Below, in pieces: positions 1 through 8,727 of a stretch of 64,000 nucleotides of DNA. The position numbers were made by a program, and so were the translations under genes. Origin of the DNA: CALGYY01 sp963678485. GTDB taxonomy: Bacteria > Bacteroidota > Bacteroidia > Bacteroidales > CAIWKO01. The notes beneath the pieces were generated by a model, which saw only the letters and a program-made list of their open reading frames with translations, was not told the DNA's origin and did not search any database. The DNA lies in assembly GCA_963678485.1 (NCBI GenBank), contig OY782882.1, forward strand, positions 1,674,001-1,738,000, written 5' to 3'. Position 1 is the stretch's first letter. The number at the start of each line of letters is the position of its first letter.

Positions 1-2
1 CT

Positions 3-368
3 TTAGGCGCCTGCATTATCGAAAAGCACTTTACGATGAACAAATCGCTTCCGGGTCCCGACCACAAAGCCTCGCTAGACCCAGTTGAATTAGCATCGAT
101 GGTCGCTGCTATCCGCCATATAGAGCAAGCTCTGGGAGATGGCATCAAAAAGCCATCACTGGCTGAATTAAAAAATGTAATCCCAGCGAGAAAAAGTATT
201 TTCTTACAACAATCAATTTCTAAAGGACATATTATTACAGAAAATGATATTATCGCTTTACGTCCGGGAGATGGAATAAGTGCAATGCAATGGGATTTTG
301 TTGTAGGAAAGAAATCAGCCGCAGACCTCAACGCTGGCCACAAACTTAAACTTACCGACCTTCAATAA
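3..368 (+). CDS. neuB: N-acetylneuraminate synthase family protein (NeuB/LegI/PseI type), C-terminal part
   Basis: This is the C-terminal part of a sialic-acid-type synthase, which condenses phosphoenolpyruvate with a six-carbon amino sugar to make a nine-carbon nonulosonic acid in the cytoplasm. The reading frame is open to the left window edge, so the gene starts outside. The first visible residues include IEKHFT and GPDHKASLDP, typical of the end of the NeuB TIM barrel. About 60 C-terminal residues then form a SAF (antifreeze-like) domain, recognisable from ARKSIFL, KGHIIT and LRPGDGIS. It is followed after 8 bases by a GNAT gene and then NeuC- and NeuA-type genes, so it belongs to one sugar operon. 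The visible part cannot say whether the product is sialic, legionaminic or pseudaminic acid. Confidence 0.9.
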   Translation, partial: LGACIIEKHFTMNKSLPGPDHKASLDPVELASMVAAIRHIEQALGDGIKKPSLAELKNVIPARKSIFLQQSISKGHIITENDIIALRPGDGISAMQWDFVVGKKSAADLNAGHKLKLTDLQ

Positions 369-376
369 TAACACAA

Positions 377-1330
377 ATGGAAATACGGGATTATCAGGCA
401 GGAAACGAGACACACATATTGGCTCTCTTTCAACAAGTCTTCAAAACCCCCATGAAACCTGAATATTGGCAATGGCGATTTGCTAATAACCCTTGTGGGA
501 AGTTCATGATTAAACTGATGTGGGATGGCGATATTTTAGCCGGACATTATGCTGCGTCGCCAGTCAATTTGCTGATTGAAGAAAAAAAAGTTCTTAGTGC
601 ATTAAGCATGACAACCATGACACATCCCGACTATGGTGGTCAGGGAATCTTTGGCAAACTTGCAGAATCACTATATGCAGATGGATTCAAAAACCAGCAA
701 TTAGCTGCTATCTGGGGATTCCCTAATAACAATTCTCACTATGGTTTTATTAAAAACCTTCAATGGCAGGACTTTGATCAGATACCATCCTTTGGAATTG
801 ATGTGAAGAAGATCCCTGAAGGAATAGACGCTCCAATTCAAACAGCTGATAATTTTTCAACCAGCCATTACAAGGCCTTCCTTGAAGTAACTAAGGGTTG
901 GGGAGTAAAAGTAGATCGTAGCCCTGATTACCTCAATTGGCGCCACATACAAAACCCGTCAAATAATTATGTTGTTTTTGAAAGCACTATTGAGGATAAA
1001 ACATATTATGCCGTAACAAAAGTGTTTCGTAGCTTTTCATCAACAGAGCAATATGAAGTTGATTTGGTCGAATTGATGTTCCCTCCCGACATCAAGCTGC
1101 TCCAAGGTTTACTAGGAAAAATAAAACAACATTATTCAAATTTACCATTATTGAAATTCAATTGCTGGCTTCCGATAAAAGACAAAAAACACATCCTATT
1201 AGAGAAATTGGGTTTTATTAATGAGGCGCCTATTACTTATGCTGGCGTCCACCTGATAGATCCTCAATATCCTTCGGTTTATCAACCGCAAAACTGGTTC
1301 TATTGTATGGGTGATTCTGACATTTATTAA
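377..1330 (+). CDS. GNAT-family N-acyltransferase in nonulosonic-acid cluster
   Basis: A 317-residue cytoplasmic acyltransferase. The N-terminal half looks like a GNAT domain: THPDYGGQGIFGKLAE (about residues 82-97) fits the acetyl-CoA pyrophosphate-binding loop. The C-terminal half has no motif I can name, and the protein is roughly twice the usual GNAT length. It may carry two GNAT-like folds, as do proteins in other polysaccharide clusters. It starts 8 bases after the neuB stop and ends 6 bases before neuC, so the three are probably co-transcribed. By position it could acylate an amino group of the nonulosonic acid or its precursor, a LegH-like role. That is inference, as the substrate cannot be read from the sequence. 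Confidence 0.8.
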   Translation: MEIRDYQAGNETHILALFQQVFKTPMKPEYWQWRFANNPCGKFMIKLMWDGDILAGHYAASPVNLLIEEKKVLSALSMTTMTHPDYGGQGIFGKLAESLYADGFKNQQLAAIWGFPNNNSHYGFIKNLQWQDFDQIPSFGIDVKKIPEGIDAPIQTADNFSTSHYKAFLEVTKGWGVKVDRSPDYLNWRHIQNPSNNYVVFESTIEDKTYYAVTKVFRSFSSTEQYEVDLVELMFPPDIKLLQGLLGKIKQHYSNLPLLKFNCWLPIKDKKHILLEKLGFINEAPITYAGVHLIDPQYPSVYQPQNWFYCMGDSDIY

Positions 1331-1336
1331 CCGACC

Positions 1337-2506
1337 ATGACAAAAAAAAGACGAATACTTGCAATTACAGGCGCACGCTCAGATTATGATCTAATGACAC
1401 CCGTTTATGAGCGATTGCAGGCCGATTCTGACATTCAATTCAGCATTCTTGTTAGTGGAGCTCATTTGTCAGAAAAGTATGGCCTTACAGCCTCGTATAT
1501 CAAAAAAGACGGATTTCGTATTGAGAGCAAGGTTTATAATCTCATTGACTCTGACCAGAGAGTAGGTAGAGCCATTTCACTAGGACATCAGTTGGTGGGC
1601 TTTGCTCAGGTATTCGATCGTGTTCAGCCCGATATTATTCTGGTTGCAGGTGATCGTGAAGAAGCTTTGTCTACAACGGCTGCAGCAGCATATATGTCCC
1701 TCCCTGTTGCTCATTTTTTCGGTGGCGATATAACCTACGATGGAAATATTGATAATTCCGTTAGATATGCTGCTTCCAAACTTGCCCATTTACACTTCCC
1801 GGTAATGGAGGCACACAAAGAGACCTTAATTAAACTGGGAGAAGACCCCTGGCGAATATTTGTTACCGGAAGTCCTGCGCTTGACAAATTCATTCAAACA
1901 CCAAAAGTGACGCTGAAAGAACTGTCCACAAGACTAAAATTTGACATTACTGATGGGAATTATTTAATGCTGATTCAGCATCCGGTTATCAGCGAAGTTG
2001 AGCAGCAATCACAGATTATTAAGCATACCCTGGATGCTATTGTAGCTACAGGAACAAAATGTCTCATTAATTATCCAAACTCTGATGCGGGCAATTTTGC
2101 AATTATTCAGGCATACAAGGAGTATTCGAGTAAATACCCGCAACTGTTTTTATTCACAAATCTTGATCGCATCACTTATATAAATTTGATGCGTAATGCC
2201 CAATGTTTAATTGGGAACTCAAGCTCGGGCATTTGTGAAGCCCCATCGATTGGATTACCAGTTGTAAACGTTGGATCAAGACAACGTGGTCGTGTTCATG
2301 CTGAAAATGTTATTTTTACAGATTACAATAAAGCCGAAATAGCAAAAGCTATCCACAAGTCAACGACCGACACAAGCTATATCAACCGAATAAAGAAATG
2401 TAAAAATCCTTACGGTGACGGACATAGCGCTGAAAAGATAGTTCGCATTCTTAAAAAAATTGTTCTTGATAATCACTTGATTTATAAAAATATTACATAT
2501 AAATGA
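1337..2506 (+). CDS. neuC: UDP/GDP-N-acetylglucosamine 2-epimerase, hydrolysing (NeuC/LegG family)
   Basis: A 389-residue hydrolysing 2-epimerase. The family releases the nucleotide from a UDP- or GDP-linked amino sugar and inverts C2, giving the free sugar used by NeuB-type synthases. Visible family marks are TGARSDYDL at residues 11-19, GDREEAL, HFFGGDIT, the QHPV segment, and the nucleotide-binding stretch GNSSSGICEAPS followed by LPVVNVGSRQRGR (around residues 292-316). Length is normal for the family. Its stop overlaps the next start by 4 bases (ATGA), which suggests translational coupling. Because a CBS-nucleotidyltransferase of the PtmE type lies downstream, a GDP-sugar substrate as in the legionaminic-acid route is possible. 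A UDP-GlcNAc substrate (sialic acid route) cannot be excluded. Confidence 0.92.
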   Translation: MTKKRRILAITGARSDYDLMTPVYERLQADSDIQFSILVSGAHLSEKYGLTASYIKKDGFRIESKVYNLIDSDQRVGRAISLGHQLVGFAQVFDRVQPDIILVAGDREEALSTTAAAAYMSLPVAHFFGGDITYDGNIDNSVRYAASKLAHLHFPVMEAHKETLIKLGEDPWRIFVTGSPALDKFIQTPKVTLKELSTRLKFDITDGNYLMLIQHPVISEVEQQSQIIKHTLDAIVATGTKCLINYPNSDAGNFAIIQAYKEYSSKYPQLFLFTNLDRITYINLMRNAQCLIGNSSSGICEAPSIGLPVVNVGSRQRGRVHAENVIFTDYNKAEIAKAIHKSTTDTSYINRIKKCKNPYGDGHSAEKIVRILKKIVLDNHLIYKNITYK

Positions 2507-3171
2507 AAGTACTTATTGTATCAGCCCATCCCGACGATGAAACCATGGGAGCAGGGGGAACATTACTGAAACATCAGGCTTCAGGTGACGAAATCCATTG
2601 GGTTATTATTACCCACATTTTCGAGCATCAGGGATTTTCCAAAGCTCGCATTCAAGAACGTGAAGAGGAAATTCAAAAAGTCAGCAAGATGTTAGCTGTG
2701 AAAAAAACGTACAATCTTGCTTTTCCTACAACTACGTTAAGTTATAGTGTAGTCCCCAAAATTATTTCATTGTTCTCTGATATTGTTAAAGAGGTTGAAC
2801 CAGAAATCATCTATTTACCAAATCGTTCAGATGCTCACTCAGATCATCGTATGACCTTTGATGCAGTGATGGCTTGCACAAAGAGCTTCCGGTATGCCTG
2901 CATTAAAAGGGTGTTGATGTATGAATGTCTCTCCGAAACAGAATTCGCACCCGCATTAGCAGAAAGTGCTTTTATCCCAAATTGGTTTGTTGATATAACT
3001 GATCATTTTTTGCAAAAAATCGAGATTATGAAAGTATATCAGTCGGAACTTGGCGAACACCCTTTTCCACGAAGCATCAGGAATATCGAAGCCCTCGCTG
3101 TCCACCGGGGAGCAATGGCTGGGACGGTTTATGCAGAAGCTTTTCAATTACTGAAATTCATTGACAAATGA
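2503..3171 (+). CDS. PIG-L/LmbE-family deacetylase
   Basis: A 222-residue zinc-dependent N-deacetylase of the PIG-L family, which removes acetyl groups from N-acetylglucosamine-type substrates. The metal-binding AHPDDE motif is at residues 8-13 and the second motif HSDH is near residues 112-115. No signal peptide is visible, so it is probably cytoplasmic. It overlaps neuC and the following nucleotidyltransferase by 4 bases each (both ATGA), so it is an integral part of the operon. A deacetylase is not part of the core sialic or legionaminic routes. Together with the GNAT it would allow replacement of one N-acyl group by another, but this is inferred from context only. Confidence 0.88.
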   Translation: MKVLIVSAHPDDETMGAGGTLLKHQASGDEIHWVIITHIFEHQGFSKARIQEREEEIQKVSKMLAVKKTYNLAFPTTTLSYSVVPKIISLFSDIVKEVEPEIIYLPNRSDAHSDHRMTFDAVMACTKSFRYACIKRVLMYECLSETEFAPALAESAFIPNWFVDITDHFLQKIEIMKVYQSELGEHPFPRSIRNIEALAVHRGAMAGTVYAEAFQLLKFIDK

Positions 3172-4217
3172 AATCTATTTTTTCGAAGCACATCATCAAT
3201 CATAAAGCCCCAATCACTGAGGCTTTACAGATGCTAAATAATGTTCCAGAGAACCTCACCCTTTTCGTAATCGATGATTCCGAAAAGCTGATTGGAGCGG
3301 TCACTGATGGCGATATTAGGCGCAGTTTACTTGCAGGAAAAACGATGGCCGACACCGTTGGCGATTTCATGTTCACAAAATTCCGCTTTCTGCGTAAAGG
3401 AAAATTCACCTATGAACAGGTTCAGGCAATACGCGAAAAAAAAATAAAACTGGTTCCACTTATCGATGACAACGACAAAATCGTAAAGCTTATCGATTTC
3501 AATAAAATCAGCACCATTTTACCTGCAGAAGTCGTGATAATGGCCGGTGGAAGGGGTGAACGTCTGAAGCCACTCACGGATGTTACACCCAAATCCTTGC
3601 TTCCTGTCGGGGAAAAACCCATACTTGAAATCAATTTAGATCGGCTGATACAGTTTGGTATTGACACGTTCTTTATTACAGTTAAATATAAAAAAGAACA
3701 AATCATTAAGTACTTCGGTGATGGAAGTCAACGCGGAGTAAACATTCATTACGTTGAAGAAAATATTCCTCTGGGTACCATTGGCTCTGTGAGCATGATC
3801 AAAGGTCTGGAGCATGAACATATTCTTCTCATGAATGCAGATTTGCTCACCAATATTGACTTTGAGGATTTCTACAGAAATTACCTGGAAGAAAATGCTG
3901 ACATGGCTGTTGCATCAATTCCATATACGATTGATCTTCCTTACGCAGTTCTTGAAACCAACGACGGGCAGATTAAATCGTTTAAGGAAAAGCCCTCGTA
4001 CACCTATTATTCAAATGCAGGCATATATCTGATAAAAAAGAAGCTGCTCGACCTTATTCCCATTGAACAACATTTTAATGCGACAGATTTTATGCAGGTG
4101 CTACTTGAACAAAACTACAAACTAACCTACTACCCTATTCTCGGGTATTGGCTCGACATTGGTCGCCCTGAAGAATATCTAAAGGCCAATGAAGACATCA
4201 AGCATATAAAATTATAA
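3168..4217 (+). CDS. CBS-domain sugar-phosphate nucleotidyltransferase (PtmE-like)
   Basis: A 349-residue fusion of a CBS-pair region (about residues 1-120) and a nucleotidyltransferase domain (about 122-349). The second part opens with the signature MAGGRGERLKPLT and PKSLLPVGEKP, which bind the nucleotide and sugar phosphate. The architecture matches PtmE of the Campylobacter legionaminic-acid pathway, a glucosamine-1-phosphate guanylyltransferase. By analogy this enzyme may make the GDP-amino sugar that enters the pathway. CBS domains usually bind adenosyl ligands, so allosteric control is plausible. It overlaps the deacetylase gene by 4 bases and lies 20 bases before neuA. The exact base and sugar used are inferred, not shown. 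Confidence 0.82.
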   Translation: MKSIFSKHIINHKAPITEALQMLNNVPENLTLFVIDDSEKLIGAVTDGDIRRSLLAGKTMADTVGDFMFTKFRFLRKGKFTYEQVQAIREKKIKLVPLIDDNDKIVKLIDFNKISTILPAEVVIMAGGRGERLKPLTDVTPKSLLPVGEKPILEINLDRLIQFGIDTFFITVKYKKEQIIKYFGDGSQRGVNIHYVEENIPLGTIGSVSMIKGLEHEHILLMNADLLTNIDFEDFYRNYLEENADMAVASIPYTIDLPYAVLETNDGQIKSFKEKPSYTYYSNAGIYLIKKKLLDLIPIEQHFNATDFMQVLLEQNYKLTYYPILGYWLDIGRPEEYLKANEDIKHIKL

Positions 4218-4237
4218 TACATTTTAGTTAAAAAAGA

Positions 4238-4954
4238 ATGTCAAACGATCAAACTCTTTATGATAAAACCCTTTTCTTCATTCCTGCTCGTGGCGGTAGC
4301 AAAGGTGTCCCAAACAAAAATATAAAACTGCTTAACGGCAAGCCGCTGATTTGTTATTCAATCGACATTGCAAAAAATCTTGCAAAGGACACAGATATTT
4401 GTGTCAGTACTGACAACCGTGAAATAATTGCGCTCGTTGAAGAACATGGATTAAAAATTCCATTCACTCGACCCGCAACTCTTGCCACTGATGAATCTCC
4501 CACAGAAGATTCGATAAATCATGCCATAGATTACTATAATTCGATTGGTGTTAATTATGAGAAAATTGTAATTCTTCAACCTACATCTCCATTCAGAATG
4601 AAATCACACGTGGAAGATGCATTAAGAAAATACACAACCAATCTTGATATGGTTTTTTCTGTTTGTGAAACAGACGCAAATCCATATTTTGTACTATTTG
4701 AGGAAGATGACAAAGGAACAATCACTCGTTCAAAAAACGGCAATTTTATAAGACGTCAAGATTGTCCCAAAGTATGGCAAGTCAACGGTGCAGTGTATGT
4801 CATTAATGTTTCATCTCTTAAGCAGAAACGAATAAAGGATTTTACAAAAATTGCTTTATCAGTTATGCCTGCCATCAATTCGGTTGATATTGATACCGAC
4901 TTAGATTGGAAGTGGGCTGAATTTTTATGCAATTCAGGCGCAATTACAATTTAA
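4238..4954 (+). CDS. neuA: CMP-nonulosonate cytidylyltransferase (NeuA/LegF family)
   Basis: A 238-residue cytidylyltransferase that activates the nonulosonic acid with CTP to give the CMP-sugar donor used by glycosyltransferases. The N-terminal signature PARGGSKGVPNKNIK (about residues 16-30) is the CTP-binding loop of the CMP-KDO/NeuA family. ILQPTSPFR and the late VDIDTDLDW segment also fit, the latter including the metal-binding aspartates. The length is normal and there is no extra esterase domain. It is the last gene of the cluster: its stop lies at the edge of a bidirectional terminator. It could act on sialic, legionaminic or a related acid. Confidence 0.92.
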   Translation: MSNDQTLYDKTLFFIPARGGSKGVPNKNIKLLNGKPLICYSIDIAKNLAKDTDICVSTDNREIIALVEEHGLKIPFTRPATLATDESPTEDSINHAIDYYNSIGVNYEKIVILQPTSPFRMKSHVEDALRKYTTNLDMVFSVCETDANPYFVLFEEDDKGTITRSKNGNFIRRQDCPKVWQVNGAVYVINVSSLKQKRIKDFTKIALSVMPAINSVDIDTDLDWKWAEFLCNSGAITI

Positions 4955-4982
4955 AAGAGGGAAGTAATAAATTACTCTTTTA
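4952..4982. terminator. Bidirectional terminator between neuA and the LamG gene
   Basis: An inverted repeat with outer arms TAAAAGA (4952-4958) and TCTTTTA (4976-4982) and an inner stem GTAAT/ATTAC, with a GGGAA bulge on the left side. It contains the stop codons of both convergent genes. Runs of A on one side and T on the other let it serve both strands, but the stem is AT-rich and only moderately stable. Confidence 0.55.
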
Positions 4983-5969
4983 TCGTTCAACAACGACTTT
5001 TCTAACTGTTCTAAAACTATCGGACTGCACTACGACAAAGTATAAACCGTCATCTGGGATAGTTATAAGTTGGCTAAAAGAGCCTCCTTTATGATTAACA
5101 GCCATCACTGAATATTCTTGCCCAAGCATATTAATAACTTTAATTACAATTCTGCCCTGAGCTAAATCTCCAACAGCTATATTGACTAAACCATTAGAAG
5201 GATTAGGAAAAATATTTAATCCAACTGTATTTGCGTTATGATCAATTCCGAGCGCTTGTTCATGATAGAGAGCCTCCACCTCATCTGGATTAATTGCACG
5301 CGAATAAATACGAATATCATCAACAAAACCAGTATACCAATAGGTACTACTTATTTCTCTGCCAATCCTTAATGTACCGCCAACAGTATATGTAATATCC
5401 TGAATAGACCGCGAACCAATACGAACACCATTCTGATAAATACTCATAGAATCACTATCAACATCCTTTATACAAACGAAATGATGCCATTTATCATCGA
5501 TTGAAGAAGGTGATTGAACATTTAGGCTAGTGTAGTTATTTGGCACCATATTATAATTTGGAAAATTAAAATGCAAATAATGGGTACTGGGGTAATTAAA
5601 GGTCAAATTAAAATTCAATGCACTTGGTGAATCGTTTCCTGTTCTCTGTTCAAAAAGATCAAATCTACCTGTCATCATCGATTTCATCCAAAAAGATAGT
5701 GATGCTGAAGATAGCGGTTGAAATCTAACGGCATTAGGCAAATTTACATAACTACTCCCATTGAAGTATATTGCACTATTGGCATGACCACCCCTATCGG
5801 TGGTGAAAGTCGCGCCATAATTGGTTGCATCATAACCATTTCCAGAACTATCACTAAAGTTATTACTGAAATAATACGATGCTACAAGAGCACTATCAAG
5901 GTTCACTTGAGACTGTCCACTCAATGCAATCAAAGAGGCAGCAACAAAAAGTAAAATTCTTCCTTTCAT
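4980..5969 (-). CDS. Secreted LamG-domain protein with T9SS type A sorting domain
   Basis: A 329-residue secreted protein. It has a signal peptide (residues 1-20, ending near SGQSQ), then a concanavalin-A-like LamG domain (about 25-235). The LamG marks are DSSGNGYDATNYGA, WHHFVCIKD and the closing GFVDDIRIYSRAINPDEV. From about residue 250 it has a T9SS sorting domain (NIFPNPSNGLVNI ... LGQEY ... DGLYFVVV), so it should be exported by the type IX system and anchored or released at the surface. LamG domains usually bind glycans. It is a paralogue of the LamG protein at 10191-11129, which lies in the opposite orientation. The ligand is unknown. Confidence 0.88.
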   Translation of the reverse strand: MKGRILLFVAASLIALSGQSQVNLDSALVASYYFSNNFSDSSGNGYDATNYGATFTTDRGGHANSAIYFNGSSYVNLPNAVRFQPLSSASLSFWMKSMMTGRFDLFEQRTGNDSPSALNFNLTFNYPSTHYLHFNFPNYNMVPNNYTSLNVQSPSSIDDKWHHFVCIKDVDSDSMSIYQNGVRIGSRSIQDITYTVGGTLRIGREISSTYWYTGFVDDIRIYSRAINPDEVEALYHEQALGIDHNANTVGLNIFPNPSNGLVNIAVGDLAQGRIVIKVINMLGQEYSVMAVNHKGGSFSQLITIPDDGLYFVVVQSDSFRTVRKVVVER

Positions 5970-6003
5970 GATATTAATTTTAGTATTAGTTATCCAATTT
6001 TTA

Positions 6004-6030
6004 CAAAAATAATAAACTTAACTGTACAAC
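6004..6030 (-). promoter_or_regulatory. Possible promoter for the LamG gene
   Basis: Read on the minus strand, TATTTTTG (6004-6011) matches the Bacteroidota -7 element TAnnTTTG, about 35 bases before the start at 5969. The only candidate -33 element, GTTG at 6027-6030, is too close (15-base spacer), so the call is weak. Confidence 0.35.
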
Positions 6031-6109
6031 GTATGATATTTTATAAATATTTATATAATTCTTATCAACACGAAGTATTCACTCAATAATATGTTTATTC
6101 GAAAAAGGC

Positions 6110-6138
6110 ATTGTATACGATGAACTTTTATATCTTTG
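6110..6138 (+). promoter_or_regulatory. Promoter for the Kelch gene
   Basis: TATCTTTG at 6131-6138 is a perfect TAnnTTTG -7 element, with ATTG at 6110-6113 as a -33 candidate (17-base spacer). Transcription would start near 6145. That leaves a very short leader if translation starts at 6158 and effectively rules out the ATG at 6146 as a normally led start. Confidence 0.5.
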
Positions 6139-6157
6139 CTATATAATGTTGCCTGTA

Positions 6158-7405
6158 ATGAAAAAATCAACGACCTATTTAATCTTTCTTGGATTTTTTA
6201 TCAGCCTGATATTTTGTCCTTTAGTAAGTCCTGCTCAGGATAATTGGTCAGAAATGATTCCCTTCCCTGGCACACCGAGAATAAACGCCTTTTATTTCTC
6301 AATTGGCGATAAATTATATTTTGGTGCAGGAAATGGAAATGGAATTAAAAACATGAATGATTTCTGGGAATATAATACTACGACAGAGGAGTGGACACAA
6401 AAAGCAGATTTTGGTGGTTCTCCCAGAACTAATGCGGTCGGCTTTTCAATTGGAAACTTTGGCTATGCCGGATGTGGTGCACTCTGGCAGTCGACATATA
6501 CGTGCTATAAGGATTTTTGGAAGTATGATCCATCCTCCGATACTTGGACTCAAGTAGCCGATTTTGGAGGAGATGTTCGTAAAAGTGCCCTGTCTTTTTC
6601 AATTGGCACGAAAGGATATGTTGGTCTTGGTAGCACCGCAACCTATACTTATGAAGACCTATGGGAATATGACCCATCCCTTAATACATGGACACAAAAA
6701 GCATCATTCCCCGGTACAGTAAGAAGCGCTCCGGGTAACTTCGTAATCGGAAAGAGTGCCTACGTTTGCTGTGGAAAAGGTTCATCAAATTTAGTTTTCT
6801 ATAATGATGTGTGGTCATATAATCAAGATAGTAACGTATGGTCACAAAAATCTGATTTTATCGGAGATGCACGATATTGGCCTGTAGGATTTTCTTTAAA
6901 TAATCAAGGTTATCTTGGCTTAGGTGGGTATTATGACGGATCACACACAGTGGAACTATTTGATTTTTTCAAATATAATCCTACAAACGATAGTTGGACT
7001 GGATCAACAATGCTCACTCCGGGAAGAATTGGATGTCAAATATATAGCTCTGGAAATATAGGGTATGTTGTAAATGGCTATAGTGACTCATTTCATAATG
7101 AGTTTTACAGATTTATTCCGTCATCTAGTGAAATAAACGAAACAGAAGCAAATCAGACAATAGAAGCTTTTCTATCTTTCACAAATAAGGTTCTTACAAT
7201 TAACATTAACTCATCATCACAAGGAAAGGGGAAGATTAGCATCTATTCTTGCACGGGATTATGTGTTTTACCTGATTTTAGTTTTGACTATTCATCAGGG
7301 AACTATCAGAAAGATATTCAGTTAAAAATGTTATCATCAGGCATCTATGTGGTAAAAGTAATTACGGAAAAAAGCGTATTTGCAAAAAAGATACAAGTAC
7401 TGTAA
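6158..7405 (+). CDS. Secreted Kelch-repeat protein with T9SS type A sorting domain
   Basis: A 415-residue secreted beta-propeller protein. I chose the ATG at 6158 over the one at 6146 because it gives a clean signal peptide (MKKSTTYLIFLGFF, cleavage near SPAQ) and fits the promoter position. Roughly six Kelch-like repeats of about 48-50 residues follow, each with elements such as DFWEYNT, WTQKADFGG, PRTNAVGFSIG and YGYVG-type strands. The last 80 residues resemble a T9SS sorting domain, ending with SGIYVVKVITEKS. Kelch propellers bind proteins or sugars or act as oxidases. No oxidase motif is visible, so a surface-binding role is the safest reading. Confidence 0.85.
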   Translation: MKKSTTYLIFLGFFISLIFCPLVSPAQDNWSEMIPFPGTPRINAFYFSIGDKLYFGAGNGNGIKNMNDFWEYNTTTEEWTQKADFGGSPRTNAVGFSIGNFGYAGCGALWQSTYTCYKDFWKYDPSSDTWTQVADFGGDVRKSALSFSIGTKGYVGLGSTATYTYEDLWEYDPSLNTWTQKASFPGTVRSAPGNFVIGKSAYVCCGKGSSNLVFYNDVWSYNQDSNVWSQKSDFIGDARYWPVGFSLNNQGYLGLGGYYDGSHTVELFDFFKYNPTNDSWTGSTMLTPGRIGCQIYSSGNIGYVVNGYSDSFHNEFYRFIPSSSEINETEANQTIEAFLSFTNKVLTININSSSQGKGKISIYSCTGLCVLPDFSFDYSSGNYQKDIQLKMLSSGIYVVKVITEKSVFAKKIQVL

Positions 7406-7502
7406 TTTCTGCATTATTCACATGTTGAGATCAATCGCTAATGACTAATTTTTGCATCTACGCAAAACTACTCTACTTTTCCTATTCTTCTACAAAACAT
7501 CC

Positions 7503-7537
7503 ATTGGCAACCGCTCAATGAAATTATCATACATTTG
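7503..7537 (+). promoter_or_regulatory. Possible promoter for the acyltransferase gene
   Basis: TACATTTG (7530-7537) fits the TAnnTTTG -7 element 35 bases before the start at 7572. ATTGG at 7503-7507 is a -33 candidate, with a rather long spacer of 22 bases. Confidence 0.4.
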
Positions 7538-7571
7538 CATGTCAAAGGTGTTTAAACTGTAATTTTATAGT

Positions 7572-8654
7572 ATGGCAAGTATTGCAAGTCCAATAGTCCA
7601 ACAACGTATTGAGGGACTTGATTGGTTAAGAGGTTTGATGGCTATAAGTATAATGTTCTATCATTATATTGGAAGAATATTCGAGCATCCTGACGCATCA
7701 ACTTTTATTGGAAAGTGGGGCGTCTATGGTGTTTCAACTTTCTACGTATTATCAGGAATTAGCTTGGCCATAATCTACAGTAGGTTTATTCAGGGAATTT
7801 TGAGCTCTTTAAGGTTTTTTTTACGAAGAGTTTTTAGAATTCTCCCTCTGATGGCATTTGCAACTGTAGTAATCATTATTCAAAATGAAATTACAGGCGC
7901 TATTCAACCTTCTTTTTATATTACATTTCTAAACATCACTACACTTTTCGGATTCATAAGTCCGGCTAGTTATTTACCCCTTGGAGCTTGGTCAATTGGT
8001 AATGAAATGGTTTTTTATGCTTTCACTCCAATAATAATTATGTTATTCAATTGGCGAAAATGGGCTGGTAATATTTTCGTATTAATTACCTGGGTAATCG
8101 CATTCCTTTTTGCTTTTTTCTGGCTTGACAAGGATGTACCAACTGCTGAACAATGGTCCACATATATTAACCCATTCAATCAATTCTTTTTATTTACCTC
8201 AGGAATTTTTCTATATTACAATTTCAAATCGATCAAAATTCATGTAAATGTATTTTTTATTTATCTGGCCTTCGTAATTTGCTTTTTTCTATTTTTCCCT
8301 GTTGAAGGGGATCAAATTTGTATTGTGACTGGATTTAACAGAATTATTTTTTCTCTCATATGCATTGTTTTGGTGTTCTTTTTCTGGAAAATAGATATTC
8401 ACCTACCAGCTGTTATCGAAAAACCACTTGCTGCTTTTGGCATTGCCACTTACTCTGTATATTTACTTCACCCATTTGTATACGACGTTTTAGAGTTTAT
8501 ATTTAAAAAGATTCACTTGCCTATTAATACTTCGATGATGTTTATTGCTCCGGTAATAACAATTGGTGTTTCATTAGTTATTTATAACTTCTTCGAAAAA
8601 CCCTTTATGAATCTTGGCAAAAAAATCACAACAATTCAAAAACAAAAAACATAG
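7572..8654 (+). CDS. Acyltransferase family 3 (OafA-like) membrane protein
   Basis: A 360-residue integral membrane acyltransferase with about ten hydrophobic segments. The N-terminal signature LDWLRGLMAISIMFYHY (residues 17-33) carries the conserved Arg and His of the acyltransferase-3 family, and GKWGVYGVSTFYVLSGIS follows. Members transfer O-acyl groups to sugars of surface polysaccharides, lipopolysaccharide or peptidoglycan at the cytoplasmic membrane. It has its own putative promoter and is followed by a GT-B-like transferase. The pair may modify and assemble a surface glycan, perhaps one carrying the nonulosonic acid made upstream (inference). Confidence 0.85.
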   Translation: MASIASPIVQQRIEGLDWLRGLMAISIMFYHYIGRIFEHPDASTFIGKWGVYGVSTFYVLSGISLAIIYSRFIQGILSSLRFFLRRVFRILPLMAFATVVIIIQNEITGAIQPSFYITFLNITTLFGFISPASYLPLGAWSIGNEMVFYAFTPIIIMLFNWRKWAGNIFVLITWVIAFLFAFFWLDKDVPTAEQWSTYINPFNQFFLFTSGIFLYYNFKSIKIHVNVFFIYLAFVICFFLFFPVEGDQICIVTGFNRIIFSLICIVLVFFFWKIDIHLPAVIEKPLAAFGIATYSVYLLHPFVYDVLEFIFKKIHLPINTSMMFIAPVITIGVSLVIYNFFEKPFMNLGKKITTIQKQKT

Positions 8655-8727
8655 TTTATACATTTCAGCAATAAAACAAAGCATTTTTGAAGAGCACGAT
8701 TTTATCTTAATCCAAAAAACTATTATA

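Noticed and set aside
8614..8727. N-terminal extension of the GT-B-like protein
   Set aside because: It begins inside the acyltransferase gene and is Lys/Gln/Asn-rich without conservation signs; the ATG at 8728 fits better.
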